The notes under the pieces were generated by a model. That model searched no databases and had not been told where the DNA came from. It saw nothing but the letters and a program-made list of their open reading frames with translations. A stretch of DNA of 60,000 nucleotides from Antedon mediterranea (Eukaryota > Echinodermata > Crinoidea > Comatulida > Antedonidae): the NCBI RefSeq assembly GCF_964355755.1, contig NC_092679.1, positions 20,762,932 through 20,822,931 of the forward strand, in the 5' to 3' direction. Position numbers and translations under genes: made by a program. Positions 1 to 54,700 of this stretch are shown one piece after another (position 1 is the stretch's first letter; every line of letters begins with the position of its first letter).

Positions 1-527
1 CACATCTCCTTGTTCATTGTTTCTGGTCTGTTGAAAATCAAAGTACATGAATTACTGCATTTAAGTAAAGTATGCACAGAACATGTAAAATAAGATGAAA
101 ATATATATTGTTTGAATGTTTGCAAGGTGAAATCAATATGTTGATATACTGTTTGCAGTACACTAGGTAGTATAGTATATCAATATACTTTGATCATCCT
201 CAATTCTCCCTCCTGATGACGATCAAAGTATATTGATCGGAATTGACCAATCAAAAGTGATGGATTATTCAAACTGTTCCTTGTAATTGGCTAATTCACT
301 TACATGTTGAGGCTCACATTCTTGCGTTACACCCTAGTGTGAACAAAGCTATAGCGTGTCAGTACAGCTAACTACTGCACGCTCCCCTCTATCCATGAGA
401 GTGGGAAGTAATTGTTTTTAAAAGACAGTTTAATTAAATATCAAGGTAACTTTAACCAAACTCTTTAAATCTAGCTTTCAATTTGAAATTGCTATTATAT
501 ATTACTAGGCCTACTTTAAAGACTTAC
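1..527. other. Partial RyR intron at left edge
   Basis: No exon seen. A foldback of about 20-base arms (177–197 with 219–239) forms a hairpin around TATCAATATACTTTGATC. At 290–350 there is a fragment of the same terminal repeat as the 'TTCCCACTAG' elements described further right. Confidence 0.6.
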
Positions 528-45144
<44,617 letters not shown>

Positions 45145-45232
45145 TCTCCAGCCTAGGCCTAGACTCTAACTTTACCGTCTGCTTAAATCCTCCTCAGGCT
45201 TAGCTCAGATGTTTCCATCAGTAAAATCACAG
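45145..45232 (-). promoter_or_regulatory. Probable RyR 5' UTR with a short upstream ORF
   Basis: Upstream of the ATG, a pyrimidine-rich tract ending CCTCCTAG at 45233–45234 looks like a splice acceptor. The RyR 5' UTR is therefore probably split, with the first exon and promoter further right. An uORF of 11 codons (45218 down to 45183, METSELSLRRI) ends 38 bases before the main ATG. The acceptor and the uORF are inferred from sequence only. Confidence 0.45.
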
Positions 45233-45856
45233 CTAGGAGGAAAGGGGCTTTAATCCAATGTTTTAAAGAAAATCCACGGAGAGTAGCTAATTGTGTTTAT
45301 GCACTGTTTGTAGAATCAATTGCACTGCTAAGAAAGTCAAAAACATCCATACTATGTCAGGAATCCACCGTGTAACTTGACCCGTTTCGAACACGATTTA
45401 TTTCACCCTGGCCTGGTTGCTGAGTTGCAAGTATATCCAGCTAAGCGCACACGTTGGTTGTTTACTGGTTGCAAGGGAACTTTTTGTCATTAAATTCTGA
45501 GGGCAGTAGATATATATTTATATCAATCTCAGTCTTTAATTTTATTTCGTATAAAATGACAATATACTGCGATTTGCATAATAAGGACTCCTTGTCACAG
45601 TGACCCTTTCAATATCTTGGCATAACAAAAATGCTCGATCATCTATGAAGACCTCAAGATTTGAACCCATCAGCTGTTCAGTATGTACTTTGTGGAGTAA
45701 CGGGTAAATGCGCGGGTTTGAGTGCTCTCAGCTCTAGAGAATGGGTTCGAACCTCTACGGATATTTTGTTTTAAAATGAAAGAGCTATTTAGAGGGTTGA
45801 AAATGTCAGGCGTTGGCCTAAAAAAAGAAGCTCGCATAGCTTAACTCTATTCCACC

Positions 45857-45923
45857 GACCAGCGTGGGAATCGAACCCACGACATACGTGTTGTCAACAC
45901 TCAGGCGACTGAGCTAACTGGTT
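45857..45923 (-). mobile_element. tRNA-like SINE head, deleted copy
   Basis: Shares AGCTCAGTCGCCTGAG and GTGGGTTCGATTCCCAC with the 47591 copy but lacks several bases of the anticodon arm, so no complete cloverleaf forms. Confidence 0.6.
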
Positions 45924-47590
45924 ATTTTGGTTTTAACAAGGTTAATAGGATATTTATGACGTAATGATGAATGAATTAAACGTAATACGTCCACGTATAA
46001 ATAGACTACTATCAGCTGTTCAGTCATGTACTACTTTGTAGCGTAACGGGTAATGCTCAGGTTTGAGTACTCTCAGCTCTATGTCGATTGGGTTACCTCT
46101 ACGGAATTTTTTGAATGGAAAATAATGAATATTTTTTTTCTTTTATTTTGAAAGAGAGATATTTTGAGGGTTGTAAATGTCAGGCCTAAACAAGTGGACC
46201 TTTTTTAAAATCAGAAAATACTGCCATTAAAAAACTTTGAAAAGAAGCCCATGTGCTCCTTCATTTTTAGTAGGCCTACACGTTGGTGGGCTTTTTTCGA
46301 GATTACTTTTGCAAACTAAAAGAGGAAAGTTGCTAGGTTCCCGTCCAGAAAATAGTTTCTTTACATTATTTGAATTTCTAATAACAAAGTTTAACAACAT
46401 CAAAATTCAACAGTGTGGCGTGTTGACCGCGAATGACTAACAATACTATCTTCCCCATAATACACCTGCAAAAACTAATTTGCATAACAACGCACGACAT
46501 ACCAAATTGTTCAAAATAGAAAGCCAGGAAATGACATCTATTATTTTTTTTAACAACATGTATAAGAATCTTCAGTACCTCACCATGTTTGTGGCTGAGC
46601 CGAAAAAAATGGCACTTTACATGATTTGAAATTATATAAAACAAACTATAGAAGACTCACCAGGACAATAGAGCTTGTCCCCGGAAAGTGCACCTATTCT
46701 TTGAAATATGAAATGAAATATTAAATCTCCAGTATTAGCCAACCATGGTTGGGGCAGAGCTAATAATGAAAACAGAGCCAAGAAATGCACTTATACTTAT
46801 TACTATAAATAATCACCAATGATAATTATGATTATGTAAAAATTTCAACTATCCAGACGCGACTTCAAAATTTTAGGTGAGATTTTCTACTTTAAAAACT
46901 CGACTTCGTATATGCCTAAGGCCTAATAGCCCGGCGGCTGAATTAGTCTAAGCTTCGAAATTAGTCTAGAAATCGGCATCTTTGAATGTTCTATATATTT
47001 GATCTTATTTCACTCTCCATTAACCCCATACAAAAACCATCGGAGACAAACTATCTGTTTAAAAAATGTTTTCAGGGCGGTGCGGCCATACACACCGACT
47101 ACCATAAACGTGTATTCATAACATATTACAATACAATATCTTGCATGAATCGGACATTTCGCTACTATACGTAGAAACATTGATCAACAAAATCAAAATT
47201 TAACAGTGTGGCGCATTGACCGCGAATGACTAACACTACCGTCTTTCCCAATACACCTGCACAACTATTACATAACAACGCACGGCATACCAAACCGTTT
47301 CGTACACCTGCGATGAAAATAAATTCAATTTATTTTACAATTGAGGGCGACAAACATAAAATTCACGAGATCGAATACAGATTGAAAAAAAAAAATTAAA
47401 TAAAGAAAAAGATGTCAAATGTGCTCTCCCTGCCTCAGCACTAAGGCCCTGCCACAGCCTTTTGGGGTCGTTTCCAGCACATCACCAGATGCATTGATGT
47501 TGTCGCCTCATGATGTGTGGCGTGGAAAGGGGGACGTATAATCTGTGAACCCCAAACACAGTGGCCGCATGCCTTTAACTCTATTCCACC

Positions 47591-47662
47591 GACCAGCGTG
47601 GGAATCGAACCCACGACATACGTGTCGTCAACACGACGCTCAGGCGACTGAGCTAACTGGTC
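47591..47662 (-). tRNA. tRNA-like sequence able to form a full cloverleaf (probably SINE head)
   Basis: 72 bases: a 7-base acceptor stem (GACCAGT with GCTGGTC, one G·T), a 4-base D stem (GCTC/GAGC), a 5-base anticodon stem with one mismatch, loop TTGACGA (anticodon position GAC) and T arm GTGGG-TTCGATT-CCCAC. The 5' half resembles eukaryotic tRNA-Ile. The surrounding repeated unit argues for a SINE or pseudogene rather than a working tRNA gene. Confidence 0.45.
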
Positions 47663-48491
47663 ATTTTGGTTTTAACAAGGTTAATATGATAATTATGACG
47701 TAATGATGAATTACACGTATAAATAGACTATTATTAGCTGTTCAGTCGTGTACTACTTTGTGGCTTAACGGGTAATGCTCAGGTTTGGGTGCTCTCAGCT
47801 TTAGTAGATTGAGTTCGAACCTCTACGGATATTTTTTTTTAATAGAAAATAATGAATAATTATTGTTTTATTTATTTTGAGGGTTGTAAATGTCAGGCCT
47901 AAACAAGTGGACTTTTTTTTTAATCAGAAAAAAAGTTGCATGGCATTATTTTTTCCATTAAATAGACTGCCATAAAACCTCGAAAAGAAGCCCATGCTCT
48001 TGGGTGGGCTTCTTTCCACATGGAGTTCTATTCGAGATTACTTTTGAAAACTAAATGAGGGGAGCTGCTAGGTTCCCGCCCGGAAAATGTTTTATTTACA
48101 TGATTTGAACAATATTCTAATGTAAAGATTAACAACATACAATTTTAACAGTGTGGCGTGACCGCGAATGACTAACATACCATCTCCCCATAATACACCT
48201 GCACCAACTAATTTGCATAACAGCGAACGGAATACCAAACTGTTCAAAATAGAGGTGCAAGGTCCCCAGAAATTTCATCTTTATTTTTTTCAAACAAAAT
48301 GTAGGCCTATAAGAATCTTTAGTACCCTACCATGCTTGTGGCTGAGCAAAGACAATTTTGAAAAATAGAGCTGTATAGGTTCCCGCCCGAAATAAATGAC
48401 ACTTTACATGATTTAAAATTATATCAACGAAAACGAATAAATAAATGCAACAAATACGGCACGACTTTTTTTTAAGTAAAATTTTAAAATG

Positions 48492-48497
48492 TTTATT
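48492..48497 (-). terminator. Poly(A) signal AATAAA of the sialyltransferase-like gene
   Basis: AATAAA on the minus strand, 29 bases after the stop codon. A very short 3' UTR would result; further signals downstream are possible. Confidence 0.5.
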
Positions 48498-48525
48498 TCA
48501 CCATTGTAATACTAAATTTACATTT

Positions 48526-48742
48526 CTAGCTAAACAAACTTATTATTTTATTAATATGTAACTGGATAAGTAGTTCAGTTTTTACTCTCTCTGCCGAATG
48601 TCGAGTTGTCGTCCGATGGTTTTCCGAATCCCAGTTTCCGAGACCAAAAACAGCGACTTCGTCACAGGTATGGAGCGCTACCATTAACATGGTAAGTTCT
48701 AAGTCTACTGAACTGTCTTGAGTGTTTGTTACATTTATCCAT
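48526..48742 (-). CDS. Sialyltransferase-like exon 8 (sialylmotif S and C terminus)
   Basis: MLMVALHTCDEVAVFGLG is motif S, followed by NWDSENHR in place of motif III and RHSAERVKTE in the motif VS position, then a TAG stop. Acceptor ATTACAG. Confidence 0.92.
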
Positions 48743-51700
48743 CTGTAATGAAATATATTTTTAAAAAGGTGAACAAATCCGATGAAATGGCACATGATAA
48801 TTATGATGACGACGAAGAGTGTGTCAATGAAGATCGCCTACACAGTTACTATTATGATAAACATGATACGTGATAAGTCCGGTCTTGAACGGGCATGGTC
48901 CAACCACCCTCTTAAATTTGCGCCATATTCAAGAGTTGATGTAATTATCAAGAGGGGCTTATAGGCATAGCCTAGCCTCGACTCCGGACCCAGCATTGCT
49001 GAGCTCCGGAAACAAGTAAGTAAGTAAGTAAGTAAACAAGATAATATCGAGTAGGCCGCGCCTATAGCAAAGTAACATTACAGCAACTGTGTTTATGGCA
49101 ATCTTTAATTTGTATAAAGCGTGGTTCCCACTAGCGACGCAACACAACGACGTAACGCAACGCAAGTGAATTGACCAATCACAAGCGATGGCTTATTCGC
49201 TTGTGATTGCTAACTGTTTATAACTTCGCCTGTCATTGGTTAAAACGCTTGCATTGCGTTTACGTCCTTGCGTTACGTTCTAGTGGGAACCAAGCTTAAC
49301 GACGCACAAACAAAGTTCGGTTCCCACTAGGATGTGACGCAACGACGTAAGCGCGACGTAATCAATTTAACCAAGCGATAGGATTATCCGAATTGTCGCT
49401 TTTGATTGGTGGTTAATTCGCTTTCGTTGCGCTTACGTCATTGCGTTGCGTCCCAGTGTGAACCGAACTTTGTTTGTGCGTCGTTATACAAATTGTTGCA
49501 AAATACACACATCACATACAAAGGGGTATCAAAATGATCCGAAATGTATAACTGGGACGGTTTTAAACTACATTTGAAAAACTGCCATGGGTCGGAAATC
49601 TTTATATTGATTGACAACTGATGATGATGATGTTGATTATGATGATGACGATGACGATGGTGATGATGATGATGACGATGATTTGATCTTGATAATAAAG
49701 ATTACGAACCTATCTGAAGTATAACGCAGTAAATCCGGATGTAAAACTCTGAAAGTATCGGGCGTTTTGGAAGAAATCGTTAACGGCAACCTACAAAAGT
49801 GAAAATACTAAATTAACGTAAAATATGTGAAAGAAGTAATATTCTGTAATTCTGACCACATAGGATTGTCCACACGTGTACGTATATACAGAATCGTAAT
49901 TACGTTACCATCTCATCATCACACCCAATCATCGTAAACAATACGTTAATATCGGCATCAATCAATCTAATTAAAATTATCACCATCTAAAATCAATTCC
50001 CATCATCGTCATAATCATCATCATCATTATCATCGTAATAATCTTCATTAAAATCATCACCATCATAATTAATCGTAGGCATATCTTCAAAACTTTAAGG
50101 TGTAAAAAAAAATCAATATACCCTTTTCCTGGATGCGCATGACTTAAATTGGAAACATTCCGTCGACCATCCTTCAGCAATTCGCGTAGGTACAAATACG
50201 TAGACGCGTCAGTATCCGACGAAACGTATTTGACATTCTAACAAATACAACAAAGCATTTGAGAAATATGATGCATATCGGCTATGTGGTTTAGTTAAAA
50301 CAATTTGAATAATGAGCAAACAATTAGGCCTACTCATGGGTGTCAATCAAATTTTGCCCTATGGATTAGAAACATCAGAAACACACATAACATGAAGTAA
50401 ATATGTCTTAACCAAAGAACTTATTTCTTTGGTCTTAACTTGAAAGTAAAAATTGACTGATTGGTCGGTATAATTGCAATACCAGCAGCATAGATTTGTC
50501 AGAGAGTTTCTCATCATAATGGCCAACTTTACATACCTGTATTGCGAGAGATTCGACAAATTGAAGATCGTATTTATTCGAAATTCGCTTAGATTTGACA
50601 AGAGAAGAAAACGTGTAGAAATAATGAGTAGTTTTAGTTCCGACGTCTTCTTTAAACCCATTCGTTGCTGCAATATTTGACCTGTAAAACATTGAACATA
50701 AAAGGAGTCTGTCAGCGACATACGACTGATTTATTGGACACAGTGTGGGCATATACGTATAAAGCGTCTTTTTATAAGCGATTTTGTTTAGATCAATATA
50801 TACATATATATAAACAATGAAGAACAATACGTGGATGACACACGAACATTGTTCAAATTAATGTAGGCCTAGGCCTATATGTGTAGTTATCGAATGTGGC
50901 AAATATACTGGGGCATCAGCATTCCATACGTGAGGTATATGACGTGATTACCCTGTTTATAATAAAACCGAACGAAAAGTATAAATACTCGACTCTAAAG
51001 CGTCTTAAACTGCCTTTTTGTCACTTTTTGTGAACTGTGTATTTATGATGTACATAATTTCCTAACACTGAATCGACAAGGTGAGCCTATGTCTTTTCAT
51101 CACATTGTTTTCGCTTAAGAAACTTTTTACCTGAACACACTGTCATATGAATTTATTCTGGAGCCGAACTTTGACCTAAGCAAAGAAGTGAGTTTACCGA
51201 CGACAGCGCACCGTCTGCATTTCCCTTTGTCGTCTGAATCATCATCGAAAAGATTTCGTTGCTCCTTGCTTCGGAGTAACTTCATAATCTGATTAATATC
51301 TTTGAAGACAAGATACAAACATGTTTTAAGCCTTGTCTACATTATCAAACTTTATGTGAATAAAAACAATTCACTTTTTACTAACTGTGGGTTACGTTTG
51401 CTATGACTTCTTCGTTTGAATGTTTACAATGTCGTGACGCAAAGGGAACAGGTCAATACTAAAATATTGGTAACAAATAAAATGAATTAAGCTCTCAGAA
51501 ACTGAGCGAAATACTTTGCGCAGAGAAGCGACACACCATGTCGGGGCATGTTGTTTAATATTTAGGACCATAATAATAATTTGAATATAGGCCTTTGTTA
51601 CTATAATATTTCCCTCAAAATCAATAGGTCCGATTGGTATACACATGGATCTATTTTCGACACATGGATCTATTTTCGGTACATGGTATAAAGTAGGCCA

Positions 51701-54700
51701 CAACTATTTGGACGATAACTTGAAAATTGTGGGCGTTATCGTGTAAACAAACAACTAAATACATATCAAATAGACCTAATACACTTGACAATTAAATGCT
51801 TATAACAACAACAGGTAATATACAATTATTTATACAAGCCGATAGGATACACAGACGTAAGGTTATAAGTAGTACGGAGAATTATGTTTATATTGGGCCT
51901 AAAAATAGACAACATAAACCTACCTTTATAAGTTGTATTCTCCCAACCAAATGGCGATGGGTATTCTTTTCTTTGGTAATATTCTCGAGGACTAAACATG
52001 GCGTGATACATAAGTATCGGGATATCACGTACATAACGATCACTAAATACTGGGCTTATTTTTAAACGGTCCCTTAAGGAGGCATCACAGTTCTAAAAAA
52101 CAAAATTAAAAACCAGATTTTGACACAAAATAATTGTTAATTCTATTTTTATAGAGTGAGTTTACCGACGACACCGTAACACAGAGTGGGCTAACGAGAG
52201 GTATGTTATACCCCAATACTATTATAGACTACCGTATGCATTTGATCCCGATCCAACCAAGTCTCGTACTATAGTGCTATAATATTTAACCGATATTTCC
52301 TTTTGTTGCTTTTACTAGAAAAATAATGTCCCTAAATAAGGATGTTCCCTGTATAGAGGTGTCCAAAGAAGGGGTTATATAGAGCCTGCTGAATTCGCAT
52401 AAGGACATAGGCTTATAAGCACTTACTGGTTTTGCGAAGGATATGTCTTTTCTGTAAAATCCATTTATATTGTTCATTGTACTTGGAACTTTTAGCCAAT
52501 CAGCGTCAACCACGTGGCGTAGGTTCATTTGTCCAATGTTGTTATAGATATTATTAAAATGTAGGCCTACAGTTGGTTTCTTCATTTTGAGTCCACCTTT
52601 ATTTTCTTGATGCGCATGTTCACCGAATAAATAACTCCAGTCATCATCAGATATAACATAATTTAAATTTTCCTTTGCATTAGTACTATGCTCAATCATT
52701 TCGGATATACTGCGATGTGACGAATTGCGTTTTGTTGCGTTTATGTCCGATGTTCTTGCGTCAACGTTTGCGTCAACAATAAAGTTAGTTGAAAACACCT
52801 CTTGGTGCATTTTTTGGACTATTTCAAACAGTTCGTTTATTTTCTGTCGTCGGATGACCTGTATCGGCGAATATGTTGCTGTTTCTACTTCGGTTTGTCT
52901 GTATGAAAAATAGTTATAACTAGATGTGTATATTTTTAGGGGGAGGGCGTTTATTCGAGGGAGGCGTTTATTCGGGGGAGGCGTTTATTTTTATGAGTGT
53001 AATATAGTAATATGTATAGGCCTAATCAAATTAATATCACGTATAGATATGAAAAAAATACAACACAATTGATATTGAGAAGTTATAAAATACAGTAACA
53101 ACTGTATCAATACTTGGGTACCGGTAAATTGTAGATCATGTCAATCAATGGATTCTACTACAAATAGAAATGTTTTTAATACAAGCGGCGGGGCATTTAT
53201 TCCAGGAAATAAATAAAGGCCCCGGGCCGTTTATTCAAAATGATGTTCTAATAGGGGCGTTTATTCGAGGGAGACGTTTATTCAAATAAATTAAAGTTTA
53301 TTCGAATAAATACGGTAATTGCATTGAATACTATAGACTGAGAAGATTTAACCCCTGACGCCTGAAGCTATTCCAGCTACAATCATCAACATGGAACCGA
53401 TTACACGGTAAACACAGCATTCCTGATATATAGGCCTAACATTAATTTACGCTCGCTTCGCTCGCGTACCATCTAGATCGTGCCCACAGATGGTTCTCGA
53501 ATACACAGTAATTTCAGCGTAAAAAAATTTTTTGAATGTACGTACTGCAGGATGATAATAGTTATTATTGTTTACAGAAACGAATAAATAGACACGATGA
53601 TTTATGTATTAAACTGAAATTAGCACACTGGAAATTACTTCCGAAAGAGAAACTTGTCACAAAATGAGTCCAAATTTGTTATTTGGACTCATTTAAACAA
53701 ACCCAATTTGTGTTTTGTGTGTAACATTAAGGTTGATGGATGGGGAAGAGGATATGGGTACAAAGAAGAACAATGTTTTAATATATTCTTTATCTACTCA
53801 GTAACGAAATATGTTTTTCATGTTTGATAGGCCTATAAATAATATACCACTTGATACAGTAACACATTTGCGATTTAATACTTTGTTAAAACTGTCACTG
53901 TTATAGTCCATTGAAATAGCATGTACATGTAACGATACACGTACCACTACAACGTTTATATTCTTTGTAATTATTAATTAATACAAACATTGAGAAGCAA
54001 CTGTCAGTAGTACAGTTTATTTGTATATTGTACGTTTTGTATAACAGTAGGGCCTACTCACAGGCCTATAAAATAATATACCACTTGATACAGTAACACA
54101 TTTGTGACTTAATATTTTATTGTTTAAACTGTCACTGTCATAGTCGATTGAAATAGAATACGGTAGTACATGTAACGATACACGTACCACTACAACGTTT
54201 ATATTCTTTGTAATTATTAATTAATACAAACATTGAGAAGCAACTGTCAGTAGGCCTACTACAGTTTATTTGTATATTGTACGTTCTATATAACAGTAGG
54301 GCCTACACTCACAGTAATACGTTTATTTGTACATGATTGTGTTATACATCTAACAGTACCCACACTCACAGTAAATTCAATGGCGACCACAAATGTTAAT
54401 ACGTATTTATTGCAATACTATATCTATATATACGTTTTAGGTTAATTCCCCAAGGGCCAATAAATTTACCTACAGCTGGTGGTACTTGTGTTAAAGCAAA
54501 GAGTTATTTATTATTGGAATGTTCCATTCATCGGAAATCAATACATTTGTATAAATGTATATTAAATCTATCAAAATAGTATGTTTTTAAGAAAATAGGT
54601 CTGTCTTCAACATTATGATGCTGTACTCGAGCTGTTCAACCGGTTTTCATCCATTAAAAACAATTATCGTAGGAGGAGATAGGAAAATGCGAAGCATCCT

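Larger units (their letters stand above)
45600..48470. repeat. Mosaic of diverged repeat units between the two genes
   Basis: Three copies of a unit with TCTCAGCTCTAG and TTCGAACCTCTACGG (about 45660–45835, 46015–46200, 47735–47915). Two copies of a tRNA-like unit. Three copies of a unit with AACAGTGTGGCG and ACCGCGAATGACTAACA (about 46398–46560, 47192–47310, 48133–48290). The order suggests an old tandem or segmental duplication of a composite, SINE-bearing unit of roughly 1.7 kb. No coding gene. Confidence 0.75.
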
